Source of the DNA: Pterois miles | Lineage: Eukaryota > Chordata > Actinopteri > Perciformes > Scorpaenidae | NCBI GenBank assembly: GCA_947000775.1 | Contig: CAMQGK010000634.1 | Location: forward strand, 18,062,501-18,126,500 | Reading direction: 5' to 3' | Length of the DNA: 64,000 nt | Notes under the pieces: model-generated | What the model was told of the DNA's origin: nothing | The model's input: the letters and a program-made list of their open reading frames with translations, nothing else | The model's database searches: none | Part shown: positions 36,299-46,211 of the stretch, piece by piece | How the letters are laid out: every line of letters begins with the position of its first letter | Position numbering within the stretch: position 1 is the first letter of the stretch | Translations under genes and position numbers: made by a program

Positions 36299-39200
36299 GG
36301 ACCCCCCCCTCTAGGGACGGCACCAGAAGTCCCAGGAGGGCTAGGGCGACTCCGGTGGAAGTCCCGGATGAGGTCTGGGTCCATGATGTGCCTTGAGGGG
36401 ACCCAAGACCTCTCCTCAGGCCCGTAGCCCTCCCAGTCGACCAGGTACTGGTTGCCGCGTCCCCGTCGTCTGACGTCCAGTAGCCGCCTGACGGTGTATA
36501 CTGGGCCCCCATCGACGACCCGGGGGGGTGGAGGGGGTCTGGAGGCAGGGACGAGTGGACTGTCCTTGGCAGGCTTTAAGCGACCCACATGGAAGGTAGG
36601 GTGGATTTTCATGGACCTGGGGAGTTGAAGTCTGACAGCAACCGGGTTGATAATGCGTGTGATGGGAAAAGGACCTACAAACCTGGGCGCCAGTTTACGG
36701 GACTCCACCCGGAGAGGGAGGTCCTTCGTGGAAAGCCACACCTTTTGCCCAGGCTTGTAGGCCGGGGCGGGTCTTCGGTGGCGGTCGGCGGACCTCTTGT
36801 ATTTGGCGGCACTTCTCTGAAGCATCTGGCGAGCTCCCTTCCAGATGCGCCTACAACGGCGGATGAGAGCCTGAGCCGAGGGAACACTGGATTCAGCCTC
36901 CTCTTCTGGGAAAAGAGGAGGCTGATAGCCGTAGGCGCACTGGAAGGGAGACAGGCCAGACGCCGCCGTGGGAAGAGTATTGTGGGCATACTCAATCCAG
37001 ATCAGGTTTTTGCTCCAGGAGGTAGGGTTCTGTGCCACCAAGCACCTCAGGCCAGTCTCCAGCTCTTGGTTGAGCCTCTCCGTCTGCCCATTAGACTCGG
37101 GATGATGACCCGAGGAGAGGCTCACCGAGGCTCCTATCAACGAACAGAATTCTTTCCAGAATTTGGAAACGAACTGGGGCCCCCGGTCCGACACTATATC
37201 TTTAGGGAGACCATGGAGACGAAAAACGTGAGATAACATTACCTCCGCCGTCTCCTTGGCGGAGGGTAACTTAGGGAGAGCAATGAAATGCACCATCTTA
37301 GAGAATCTGTCAACTACGGTAAGTATGGCGGTATTACCTTCAGATAACGGTAAACCGGTGACGAAGTCCAGAGACACGTCGGACCAGGGGCGTTGAGGTA
37401 TGGGTAGTGGTTGAAGGAGCCCCGCTGGAGACTGGTTTGAGGGCTTGTTCTGGGCACAGGTGACACAAGCAGAGACATACTCCTGGATGTCTTTCTCCAT
37501 AGCCGGCCACCAGAAGCGCCGACGGAGGAGGAACATGGTCCGGCGTGTTCCAGGGTGGCAGGCAAGCTTGGTGGTATGGGCCCAGTGGATCACCTGTGAG
37601 CGGGCAGTCTTAGGCACAAACAATTTACCATCAGGGCACCCTGGGGGTATCACAACATTTCTCAAGGCCATATGCACAACATTAACAATCTCCCAGGATA
37701 CAGACCCAACAACACGGGAGGAAGGTAGGATGGTGGACGGGCTCTTGGGCCCCTCACCGGAGTCAAACAACCGAGACAGAGCGTCCGGTTTGCCATTCTT
37801 AGACCCTGGGCGATATGACAGGGTGAAGTTAAATCTGTTGAAAAACAGAGCCCATCTGGCCTGTCTGGCATTGAGACGTTTAGCTGTTCTGATATATTCT
37901 AAATTCTTGTGGTCAGTCCACACAAGAAATGGCAGCTCAGCCCCCTCCAACCAATGTCGCCAGTCCTCCAGGGCTGCTTTCACGGCCAACAGTTCCCTGT
38001 TTCCCACATCGTAGTTTCTCTCGGCCGGGGACAATTTACGGGACAAAAAGGCACAAGGGTGTAATTTGTTGTCCTTGGCCGATCGCTGTGAGAGGACCGC
38101 CCCTAGGCCCGAATCAGAGGCGTCCACCTCAACTATGAACTGGCGTTGAGGGTCGGGTAACGTGAGGATGGGTGCCGAGGTAAAGGAAAGCTTAAGCCTC
38201 TGGAAGGCCTCCTCGGCCTCAGGGGACCAAGTGAACCTCACTTGAGGAGAAGTGAGGACGTGTAAAGGGGCGGCAATGCTGCTAAAGTTACGGATGAAAC
38301 GACGGTAGAAATTGGCGAACCCCAGAAACCTCTGAACGAGCTTTCGGCTGTTCGGGGTTGGCCAATCTGCTACCGCCCTGACCTTTTCGGGGTCCATCAG
38401 GATGGAGTCGTGAGAAATTACGAAGCCCAGAAAGGAAACCGTTGGCACGTGAAACTCACATTTTTCGGCCTTCACAAAGAGTTGGTGATCCAGCAGCCTC
38501 TGGAGGACCTGGCGGACATGGTGGGTGTGGGAGCGCTCATCTGCAGAGAAAATCAATATATCGTCAAGATATACAAATACAAAAACATTCAGCATGTCAC
38601 GCAGAACATCATTCACTAGGGCCTGAAACACTGCAGGGGCGTTAGTTAATCCGAAAGGCATTACCAAGTACTCATAATGTCCTGTTGGGGTGTTGAAGGC
38701 GGTCTTCCATTCGTCCCCCTCCCTTATCCTGACCAGGTGATAAGCGTTACGCAAGTCTAGCTTAGTGAACACTTTAGCACCTTTTAGGAGCTCAAACGCT
38801 GAGGAAATTAAAGGGAGGGGGTACCTGTTCTTTATGGTGTTGTTGTTCAAACCCCGGTAATCAATACACGGGCGGAGGGACTTGTCTTTCTTTTGAACGA
38901 AGAAAAATCCGGCTCCAGCCGGAGAGGATGATGGCCGGATGATTCCAGCAGCGAGAGAAGCCTCGATGTAATCCTTCATCGCCTCTCTTTCAGGGGCTGA
39001 AAGAGAGAATAATCTCCCCTTGGGGGGAGTGATGCCAGGCAGGAGATCAATAGAACAATCATACTCACGGTGAGGAGGGAGTGACGTGGCTCGGCTCTTA
39101 TTGAACACTTCCTTAAGGTCGTGATAACACTGGGGAACCCCAGTCAGGTCCGGGTCCTCCGGGGTCGGAGGATGACCCTCCTCCGCCATTGGAGAAAGTG

Positions 39201-39693
39201 AAGAGCCCATCCTCCCCACCGTGGTAGAAACAGAGTCACAGCAGGTTAATTTGCACCCCTCTCCCCAGCTCAATACCCTCCCCGTGGACCAGTCAATGTG
39301 GGGTTGGTGTGTTTGGAGCCAGGGGAGGCCCAAGATAAGGGGTTGCACGGATGAATCAAACACGAAAAAGCTCAGAGTCTCAGTATGGGTACCTTCAATG
39401 ATTAACGTTACCGGTTGAGAGCGGTGGGTAACCCGGCACAAGAGACGTCCATCCAACGCACTAGCATTTAAAGGTGCAGCCAGTGGAACTTTCTTCAGGC
39501 CCAGCACCTCCAGCAGTCCCCTGTCAATAAAGTTCTCGTCGGAGCCTGAGTCCACAAAAACAGGTTGGTGGTGGGTCTGCAACGGAGATATAAGCTGGGC
39601 CTGTATGAGAGGACGAGAAGAGAGGTTAGAAGAAAGTGTGTGGCTCACCAAAGTCCTCTCTATCAATGGCGAGCCTGGCCTTTTAGCGGACAT
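36274..39693 (-). CDS. Pol polyprotein of the gypsy element
   Basis: 1139 codons without a stop. Domains in order: aspartic protease with DSGS at residues 48-51; reverse transcriptase about 240-430 with YLDD at 375-378; RNase H about 515-645 beginning at FIVEVDAS; integrase zinc-binding HHCC around 703-746. The integrase catalytic residues are D776, D836 and E872 (35 residues between the last two). A GPF motif lies near 1007-1009 and a chromodomain at about 1063-1117 with YLVDWEGY. Chromodomain integrases are thought to steer insertion by binding histone marks. The frame is -1 relative to gag, and the first ATG directly follows an in-frame TAA. All catalytic residues I can identify are present. 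Confidence 0.95.
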   Translation of the reverse strand: MSAKRPGSPLIERTLVSHTLSSNLSSRPLIQAQLISPLQTHHQPVFVDSGSDENFIDRGLLEVLGLKKVPLAAPLNASALDGRLLCRVTHRSQPVTLIIEGTHTETLSFFVFDSSVQPLILGLPWLQTHQPHIDWSTGRVLSWGEGCKLTCCDSVSTTVGRMGSSLSPMAEEGHPPTPEDPDLTGVPQCYHDLKEVFNKSRATSLPPHREYDCSIDLLPGITPPKGRLFSLSAPEREAMKDYIEASLAAGIIRPSSSPAGAGFFFVQKKDKSLRPCIDYRGLNNNTIKNRYPLPLISSAFELLKGAKVFTKLDLRNAYHLVRIREGDEWKTAFNTPTGHYEYLVMPFGLTNAPAVFQALVNDVLRDMLNVFVFVYLDDILIFSADERSHTHHVRQVLQRLLDHQLFVKAEKCEFHVPTVSFLGFVISHDSILMDPEKVRAVADWPTPNSRKLVQRFLGFANFYRRFIRNFSSIAAPLHVLTSPQVRFTWSPEAEEAFQRLKLSFTSAPILTLPDPQRQFIVEVDASDSGLGAVLSQRSAKDNKLHPCAFLSRKLSPAERNYDVGNRELLAVKAALEDWRHWLEGAELPFLVWTDHKNLEYIRTAKRLNARQARWALFFNRFNFTLSYRPGSKNGKPDALSRLFDSGEGPKSPSTILPSSRVVGSVSWEIVNVVHMALRNVVIPPGCPDGKLFVPKTARSQVIHWAHTTKLACHPGTRRTMFLLRRRFWWPAMEKDIQEYVSACVTCAQNKPSNQSPAGLLQPLPIPQRPWSDVSLDFVTGLPLSEGNTAILTVVDRFSKMVHFIALPKLPSAKETAEVMLSHVFRLHGLPKDIVSDRGPQFVSKFWKEFCSLIGASVSLSSGHHPESNGQTERLNQELETGLRCLVAQNPTSWSKNLIWIEYAHNTLPTAASGLSPFQCAYGYQPPLFPEEEAESSVPSAQALIRRCRRIWKGARQMLQRSAAKYKRSADRHRRPAPAYKPGQKVWLSTKDLPLRVESRKLAPRFVGPFPITRIINPVAVRLQLPRSMKIHPTFHVGRLKPAKDSPLVPASRPPPPPRVVDGGPVYTVRRLLDVRRRGRGNQYLVDWEGYGPEERSWVPSRHIMDPDLIRDFHRSRPSPPGTSGAVPRGGGPVTSVNPR
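36299..36312 (-). other. Polypurine tract of the gypsy element
   Basis: On the minus strand AGAGGGGGGGGTCC directly precedes the 3' LTR. This is the expected site for plus-strand DNA priming. It overlaps the end of the pol reading frame. Confidence 0.8.
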
Positions 39694-40760
39694 TTAACCA
39701 TAAAATGTCCAAGCTGGCCACAATAAATGCACCGGCCCTCCAGCAGTCGGCGCTGTCGCTCTTCAGGAGAGAGCCTGGTGTTCCCCACTTGCATGGGCTC
39801 CTCCACAGCGACAGGGGGCGATGGTGAACTCTCGGGGGAACTGGATGAGGATGGATGCCACGAAGAATGGGGAGAACCATGCTGCCTCGTCTGGGTGAGA
39901 GGTGGTACTGCCGGTCGTCTTCTCTCCCTTTCTTTTTCTCTCTCCCTCTCCCATAACCGATTATCAATGCGGATAGCTAATGCTATGACCGCGTCTGGGT
40001 CGGAAGGGAGATCCAATGGTGCCAGCTGGTCCTTTATGGGATCGGAGAGGCCATGAAGAAAAGAGTCGAGGAGAGCGGCGTCATTCCACCCGCTGTCTAC
40101 TGCCAATGTGCGAAACTCGATCGCGTAGTCCGCTACGCGTCTCCTCCCCTGGCGCAGACCGACCAACGCGCGTGCAGCCTCCCGACCTGGAGTGGTATGA
40201 TCAAAAATCTTTCGAAGTGTGTCAATGAATAATTGGAGAGAAAAACATACCGGAGAGTTCCGTGACCATTCGGCTGTTGCCCAGGCCTCCGCCCTGCCGG
40301 AGAGATGAGTAATAATGAAGGCGATCTTGGAGCGCTCGGATGGGAAATGATTAGCCTGCAACTCAAAATGGAGACCACACTGAACCAAAAAGGAACGACA
40401 GTTGTCAGAGTCTCCGGTGAAACGCTCCGGTTTGGCGAGGTGTGGTGAACCGGCAAACGCCGCCGAGGGAGGAGGCACTGGAGCGGACGGTGCAGCCGGC
40501 GCTTCAGCCAGTAAGGAAACCGGCGGGGGAGGGTGGGCCACCTGAGGAGCAGGGAGTCTTTCAATCAGAGTTAATAATTCTTTCATTTGAATTCCCAGCT
40601 GGTTGACTTGCTCACCCATCACCGTACGGAAACCCTCCTGGTGAGCCGTGAGCTGCTGGACGCCCTGGCGAACGGCAGTGAGCTGCTCCTCATGCTGGTG
40701 GAGGCGCTCTCCGTGAGAGCGGATCGCGGACTGGACCTGGTCGGAGTTGGCTGAGTCCAT
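39663..40760 (-). CDS. Gag of the gypsy element
   Basis: 365 residues from the ATG at 40760 ([10 protein letters not shown]...). A coiled-coil-like N-terminal segment rich in Gln, His and Glu comes first. A Pro/Ala-rich stretch and the capsid-like core with [14 protein letters not shown] follow, as in vertebrate sushi/Mart-type Gag. Near the C terminus is one CCHC zinc knuckle, C344-x2-C347-x4-H352-x4-C357. Gag packages the RNA into virus-like particles. The frame is open further upstream through the primer site and LTR to an ATG at 41021, so an 87-residue longer form is possible. The start chosen is the first ATG outside the LTR. Gag overlaps pol by 31 bp. Confidence 0.9.
   Translation of the reverse strand: MDSANSDQVQSAIRSHGERLHQHEEQLTAVRQGVQQLTAHQEGFRTVMGEQVNQLGIQMKELLTLIERLPAPQVAHPPPPVSLLAEAPAAPSAPVPPPSAAFAGSPHLAKPERFTGDSDNCRSFLVQCGLHFELQANHFPSERSKIAFIITHLSGRAEAWATAEWSRNSPVCFSLQLFIDTLRKIFDHTTPGREAARALVGLRQGRRRVADYAIEFRTLAVDSGWNDAALLDSFLHGLSDPIKDQLAPLDLPSDPDAVIALAIRIDNRLWEREREKERERRRPAVPPLTQTRQHGSPHSSWHPSSSSSPESSPSPPVAVEEPMQVGNTRLSPEERQRRLLEGRCIYCGQLGHFMVKCPLKGQARH
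39681..39693 (-). promoter_or_regulatory. Presumed gag-pol recoding region
   Basis: Pol lies in the -1 frame and opens only at 39693, immediately after TAA in its own frame. The shift must therefore occur between 39693 and the gag stop at 39663, or pol must be restarted at its ATG. The only run allowing tRNA re-pairing is AAAA (plus-strand TTTT 39681-39684), as CTA-AAA-GGC to AAA-AGG. No canonical heptamer is visible. Confidence 0.4.
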
Positions 40761-40765
40761 TTCTG

Positions 40766-40775
40766 GCCAGTTCGT
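40766..40775 (-). other. Self-type primer-binding site
   Basis: On the minus strand ACGAACTGGC lies two bases after the LTR end. It does not start with the TGG expected for a tRNA 3' end directly after the LTR. The same 10 bases occur on the plus strand inside both LTRs (36008-36017, 41023-41032). The element RNA thus carries the exact complement, at the predicted transcript 5' end. This matches the Tf1 mode in which the RNA's own 5' end is the primer. Confidence 0.7.
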
Positions 40776-40777
40776 AC

Positions 40778-41313
40778 TGTAACGCCACGGTGGGCAGGCA
40801 GGACGAGACTCAAATGCACAACCCGACAGACAGGCAGTTTGCAAAAAACGCTGGGTCTTTATTATCACAAAAGGTCGGTACACAGGAAGGCAATCAGCGG
40901 AGGCAGACAGAATCAAAACCGGCAGGCAAAACTCGGGGTCAAAAAACACAAGCGGGATGGTCGGTACACGGAAGCAGATTACACTAGAGAAAACGCTGGT
41001 AGGTAAGTCACAAGTGATCATAACGAACTGGCACAGAAGGGCAGGGGAGCACAGCTTAAATACCCGTGAGGGGAGTGATTAACTATGAACAGGTGAACAC
41101 GATCAGGGGCGGGGGAGACGATCAGACGCAGGTGAGTGGAGACGAAACTAGGTCAGTGCAGTCATTCATTCCAAGGGGCGGGGAGCATGCAGGCAGGAAG
41201 TGAAGTGCACTGAAACGAGAGGGAGGATTAGGATTTCACAATCAAACAGGAAGTGCTCACAATAAACATGAAAAACAAAGGAAACCCATCACCTAGGATT
41301 GACAGATGTCACA
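40778..41313 (-). repeat. 5' LTR with promoter of the gypsy element
   Basis: 536 bp. On the minus strand a TATTTAA box at 41062-41056 lies about 25-30 bases upstream of the predicted start near 41032. This gives U3 of about 281 bp and about 255 bp of R plus U5. AATAAA near 40863-40858 would end R. Confidence 0.9.
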
Positions 41314-41568
41314 CATCCCTAGTTGACATACTTGTTCTAAGCCCAACCATGATGGTTTTGTTTCCTCAACCTAACTACGGACGTTACCGTACTTATGTTG
41401 TATGTGTGCATGAAAAGCGGCGTACAAACAACCTAAATGCGTCCTTAAAACATTCAGACTGTCTGTGTACTGTCATACTATTTAAACACATCACACTTTG
41501 AGACTGTGTTGTTACAGGACAATAAAAGTTGAAATACAGTATTAAAAGAACAAAAAGATTAAAACCTA

Positions 41569-42257
41569 TTAAACTTGCAGTAGACCAAATGTTTTTGGCA
41601 TCACTGGGTAAATATTCAAAATAACTTTTCAGCATATTGTAATTCAAGTGTTCTGAGAGAAAACTAGTCTTCTGCACCTCCTCATGGCTGTTTTCAAGCT
41701 TTTAAAAAAGCTAGTCTGTGACATGAGACTTTGGCCAATCACAGGTCATTTCAGAGAGAGAGCATTCCCATTGGCTGTTCATTCAACAGAGGCAGCTGTC
41801 AATCACTCGTAAACTACAATCTAATTGTCAAACTAGGCAGCGCTGATCAAATATGAATCAATATTCTGTTTCTGTAATGACTATTTCTCACCTCAGATGT
41901 TTTCAGAAACATCTTGTAGTTACCGTTTAGCTGTAAAATGAGAAAGTTTGCTCCGGCTGGTGGGCGGCGCTTGGTGTTTCCTCAGCAGGACAAGATGAAT
42001 TTACAAGATTACAAGATGATTCTGGAAATATTTTATGTGAGAAATAGGTATCATAGTATCAGAATATTGATTGATATTTGATCAGCGCTGCATAGTTTGA
42101 TCATTTTATTGGAGTTCCTGATTGACAGCTATTCAGAGATGGGCTGAGACCACTGGAGGACATGATTTTTTTATTCAGATTACCTGTCTAATGCACTATA
42201 CCTACATAACTTTTTAAAAAATCCTATTTTCTCCATTCCTACCTGCTGCTGCTTTAA
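41569..42257 (-). mobile_element. TTAA-flanked MITE, GCAGCAGTAGG family, copy 2
   Basis: TTAA at 41569-41572 and 42254-42257. The ends TTAAACTTGCAGTAG and CCTGCTGCTGCTTTAA are inverted repeats. Internal 'ggcagctgtcaatcactcg', 'agcgctgatcaaatatgaatca' and 'aacatcttgtagttac' are shared with the copies at 7397 and 55605. Confidence 0.7.
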
Positions 42258-43429
42258 GGAATGAGTTTAACAAGTATAATGCACACAAAGAACTGCCATC
42301 ACTCCAGTTCATCTTAACCCAACAACAGTGTTTTGTTGTGTTGTAAAATCAGGGTAATATAGTGAAGACACTAGATTGTGCCTATGACTTTGATTCATTT
42401 AAAATGAACAAAATCACATTTCATGAAATTAAAACTAAGATTTGAAAGGTTGAAAATCTGATATAAATGCTACCTATGGTTTCAAAAATGAAAACAATAC
42501 TCATACTCAAACTCATACTCAAGGTTTGTGCTGTAATGTTTGCAATGTTAAACTGTGAAAGTTTTACTTTAGTGCTTACAGAGATTCAGCACTTTTTAGA
42601 GATTACATTTAAATATTTAATGTTGAAAAAGGGAAATACACAGATTGCTTATTAAAGTGAGTAAAGTAAATCCGCAGTACAGTTTACCCAAGACAGAACC
42701 ATTTCATAATCTCTATATCTCTGTAAATGAAGGGGTCTATATTGTCAGGGTTATCATTACACACACCTAATTATCCACGTAATGCTGGACCGTCACGGAT
42801 ATTATTCACACCTGATTACTCAGGCTGCTGTTAGCGCAGAGGGTGATGATGGAGAGCGATGATAAACAGCGCTGCGCTCTTATTGGCTGAATCAGGGTCT
42901 GTGCTTTGATCCTCTTCCTCCTCATTAGTCAGGGGGGAACGACAGGTGTGTGTCTGTTTATATATGTGGAAATTTTCGTATCATATTAAATAAGGCGCAC
43001 AAATTCCAGAGTAGTTACCAAGGAGGCAAAAAATCTGTTTAGGAGTATTCTGTATTATATTTATTATCAACATTTTTTACGCCTTGCAAATGTTTGAAGT
43101 GCAGCTCTTTTATTTTGAAAAATGAACAGAATTTTCCTTTCCCTCACAGATGAAATGATCTCACTACATCATATCTCCTCTGTCTCAGTGGTTAGCTCAT
43201 AGTTACACACTCACAAACAGACCACTGATACACACACACACTGGTTATCTATAACTTTCTATGGCATTCAGTGGTAATTACTGTACCTCACTGTGCAGAG
43301 GGAGACAGAGTATTATCAGACCCCAGGAAGGGAGATAGGAGCCATCCCTAAAGACACCACTGTGACTAGTGTGTGTTTTGCATTTATGTATTTCTTTGTC
43401 TCTGTGGAGGGGGGTGTTAGCCTGCTCTT
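42258..43429. other. Intergenic stretch with a possible regulatory block
   Basis: 42770-42960 is less AT-rich and non-repetitive, with an ATTGG box at 42882-42886 and ACAGGTGT-type E-boxes. It is a weak candidate for a conserved non-coding element. No gene recognised. Confidence 0.3.
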
Positions 43430-43760
43430 GTCTACATGAACAAACTCCAGGCTCGAGTGCGATACACCCACGTAACCTGCCGATATCTCCGGATAAACCA
43501 TCCAGAACTGCTGATAGCCAGCAACGTGTTGAGTGCCCCGAATGCAGGGAAACCTCTGCCTTCCTGGGCGAAGACATTACGCATACCTCCCTCCTCCCCT
43601 GGCTGCTTCCCCTCCAGCCTACAATCTCCCTCCAGGTCCCACAGGGAGCCGTCGCCCCCACCAGGCCCAGCATCGAGGCTCCTCCTGGGCTACTCCGCCG
43701 ATACTCCCCTCCTCCAGGAGTGGGCCTGATACACAGGGAGGAAACTTGTACAAACATTTG
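43430..43760. other. GC-rich, ORF-bearing island of unknown nature
   Basis: About 330 bp of clearly higher GC than its surroundings, open in four frames: plus-strand ORFs of 130, 97 and 94 residues and a minus-strand ORF of 184. The 130-residue frame has VECPECRETSAF followed by a Pro-rich tail and could be an exon. No family is recognised and no matching exon is seen nearby. Alternatives are a transposon fragment or a regulatory CpG-rich element. Confidence 0.25.
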
Positions 43761-44172
43761 ACTTATACATGTACAATCTCTTACACACACTGCACACCCA
43801 CAGAAAGCCAGGCATAGAATATACAACAACAAATCTCCTACACTCGTGTCATATAAACATGAAAAGCCATTGGTGGTATTTATGACGGAGAATTGGAAGG
43901 AAAACTAAAAGAAAGACAAAGAAAGGAATGTGAAATTATGAAATGGAGCAGACATGTTTGGCTGTTTAGGCCTTGTGATCTGGCATGTCACTCAACTGTT
44001 GGTGTGTGTGCATGCATGTGTGTGTGGAGGATTAAGGTAGGTCAACCTATAATCTGTGTTTGCGCAAGTGTGTGTGTGTCAGTTCTCCCATGAGACCCAG
44101 ACATAATGCTACCGGAGGCTAACAGGAGATGACTAAGAGGTGAGATGTGAGTTGTGATAAAAAAAAGGCCCT

Positions 44173-44218
44173 CACACACACACACACACACACACGCACA
44201 CACACACACACACACACG
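44173..44218 (+). repeat. (CA)n microsatellite
   Basis: CA tract with one CG interruption. Confidence 0.9.
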
Positions 44219-44996
44219 CCTAACATCAAATCTCAGGAGACCCTTAAGATCCTCTGAACCCTAAGTCCCAAGGAAGGAAGCAGACGTGTGTGTGTATTAG
44301 CTCATTAGTGTGTGCATGTGTTTGTTTGTGTGTGTGTGTGTGAGTGTGAGCCAAGCTCCGGTGCAGCTAACAGACAGGACCACTTAGTAGCAGAGGACAG
44401 ACACAACAGCACCTTACCTTTATGGTGTAATCACAAACAGATGTCTGCTGACCTCTCAGCTAAATGTTGGCTGTAGCATTTAATTATTGAACAATCATAT
44501 CAGCTAAATAGTAATACCGAGCGTTCCTGCATATTTCTCTGATTGCATAAGTTAACTCAGCACAAAAATATCTGTGCTATATTGTTGCCAGATTGGCTGA
44601 CATTTTAAACACTTAGCTTGTTGCTTCTTATCGGCATTTGAAGAGTTTTGTAAGAAGCGCCATTGCAACTGTGTTCAACACAGTCATTCAGAGAGATATC
44701 CATCTATTCCCAGTATAAGAGAGGCAGGGGTATCTCACTTGTCCAACCATAACAGGATGCAATGAAGCCATGGTGTCGACATTTTGCATACGTTTTGTGA
44801 TGTCGGATTAGATCACAGCCGCCTCATATTACACTCATTAGATTTCTGAGGGCAGCTTTGAGCTCAGTGACAATGAGCCGCATTCATAATTTTTTTCGTA
44901 TAATGGTTCAAATCAATTTCTTTAAAATGAATTTGACTATCAAAATGACTCCGCTATAATGGCTTAAAAACTAGATCATCATTGCCAACAAATAGA

Positions 44997-45066
44997 ATAT
45001 GTTTTTAGCTATTTAAGATAAGATAAGATATCCCTTTATTAGTCTCACAGTAGAGAAATTCACAAA
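44997..45066 (-). repeat. Truncated SINE tail
   Basis: On the minus strand it reads 'gaatttctctactgtgagac' then 'taataaagggatatc' and a TATCT repeat, the tail of a teleost tRNA SINE. The same tail ends the SINE at 45271-45604. Head missing. Confidence 0.55.
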
Positions 45067-45270
45067 GGAACATTGTGTAATATTTTTGGGATCTCTTAAC
45101 AGAAATGGAAGACAATATTCATAACTATGTTTTCAAGAACCATTATCGTTAACTTAGAATGAGCCCTTCATAGCTACATAGGGAGCAGGTCCTCTTAACG
45201 GAGTCCGCCATGTTGCTCTGCCGTGTTTCTACTGTAGTCCAGAATGGATAAACCAAACACTGGCTCTAGA
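45067..45270 (+). repeat. 'CACTGGCTCTAGA' family copy
   Basis: Contains 'cagaaatgga', 'aatgagcccttcatagctac', 'ggagtccgccatgttg' and 'ccaaacactggctctaga'. Paralogues are at 11078, 21779 and 61073. Confidence 0.6.
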
Positions 45271-45604
45271 GAGGCGGCAGTAGCTCAGTCCGTAGGGATT
45301 TGGTTTAGGAATCGGAGGGTCAAGTCCCAACATGGACCAAGACCAACTGGTTGATGGAGAGGTGCCAGTTTACCTCTTGGGCACTGCCGAGGTGCCCCTG
45401 AGCAAGACACCAAACCCCCAACAGCTCGGGGTGCTTGTCAGGAGCAGCCCCCTCACTCTGACATCTCTCCATTGTTGCATGTTTGTGCATGTGTGTGTTC
45501 AGGTCTGCATGTACCGTGTATAAGTTAACAACAGAGTGAAAAAATGTAATTTCCCCTCGTGGGACTAATAAAGGAATATCTTCTTCTTCTTCTTCTCTTC
45601 TTCC
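45271..45604 (+). mobile_element. tRNA-derived SINE, full length
   Basis: tRNA-like head with A box TAGCTCAGTCCGTAGG (45281-45296) and B box GGGTCAAGTCCC (45317-45328). A body with 'gggcactgccgaggtgccc' and the tail 'gtaatttcccctcgtgggac' + 'taataaagg' follow, ending in (TTC)n at about 45579-45602. Pol III transcription and LINE-driven retroposition are the known mode for such elements. The 63-residue ORF inside is meaningless. Confidence 0.85.
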
Positions 45605-45976
45605 AGGTCAAATTGAATAGGGAATGCTGTGCTCTCAGTGTGAATTTGCTCTCAGCGGCTTCTGACCGACAAAAGTGATCATTCGCAGCTTTGGCCATTA
45701 TGAACGTGAGAATCCCGATTACCTACTTTATGCTAACAGTTCTGTCCTCCCTCATACACAAATCTAATTCTGCTCTTACAAATCCCTGCCACTGCATTCA
45801 AGCGCACAAATTAGTTTTGTACACTCTCATCAATATACTTCCATATTTTCCTTTTTTTCTTTGCATACAGCATTCCCCCTGCTGCCTTTCTTCTTGTTTT
45901 TTGAGGTTTTTGAGTTGTTCGTGGTTGCAAAGAGTTGATAGAAGCAATGCCATCGATGAATCTCATATTCCAAAGG

Positions 45977-46014
<38 letters not shown>

Positions 46015-46165
46015 ACACATCTGTAAGTGAATCTCTTACTTGCTTAGACACACACGATCACTGTCACTGTGGTGTATCAGCTGTTGTCCAGCTGTTTGAT
46101 TTGTATTTACTTTCTTTTTATTTATTTGACAGCAGCAGTCTGCATCTTAAGAGGTGAGAAGTGCA

Positions 46166-46211
<46 letters not shown>

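Larger units (their letters stand above)
35763..41313 (-). mobile_element. Complete Ty3/gypsy LTR retrotransposon (chromovirus, Tf1/sushi-like)
   Basis: A 5551-bp element on the minus strand: LTR, self-type primer site, gag, pol, polypurine tract, LTR. The two 536-bp LTRs start TG and end CA and show no difference on reading. A perfect 6-bp direct repeat catccc (35757-35762 and 41314-41319) flanks it. gag and pol are uninterrupted. Domain order protease-RT-RNase H-integrase-chromodomain defines a chromovirus. Identical LTRs, intact frames and perfect flanks mean a very recent insertion, possibly from an active family. Confidence 0.95.
35333..41321. mobile_element. hAT-like MITE, split by the gypsy insertion
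   Basis: Left end TAGGGGTCCACTGATG at 35333. The body runs to 35762, and the final bases of the right end (CATCCCTA, after GGTG) sit partly beyond the retroelement at 41314-41321. Without the insertion the element is about 438 bp. The ends form an imperfect inverted repeat of the 'TAGGGRTGCACCGAT' kind seen in teleost hAT derivatives, with internal 'cgataccga' words. Flanking 8 bp, gtttacct (35325-35332) and gttgacat (41322-41329), match at six of eight positions. Confidence 0.65.

Noticed and set aside
36589..37236. 215-residue plus-strand ORF
   Set aside because: Antisense of the integrase/C-terminal part of the gypsy pol; no recognisable domain. The 189-residue ORF at 37445-38014 is likewise antisense to pol.
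41021..41313. Envelope gene or other extra ORF in the gypsy element
   Set aside because: No reading frame of useful size lies between pol and the 3' LTR; pol ends inside the LTR, so the element is not an errantivirus-like form.
43278..43832. 184-residue minus-strand ORF as a gene
   Set aside because: Overlaps three plus-strand ORFs in a GC-rich stretch where stops are rare; no motif. Kept only as an island of unknown nature.
45281..45328. tRNA gene on the plus strand
   Set aside because: Same reason: Pol III boxes belong to a SINE with a typical tail.
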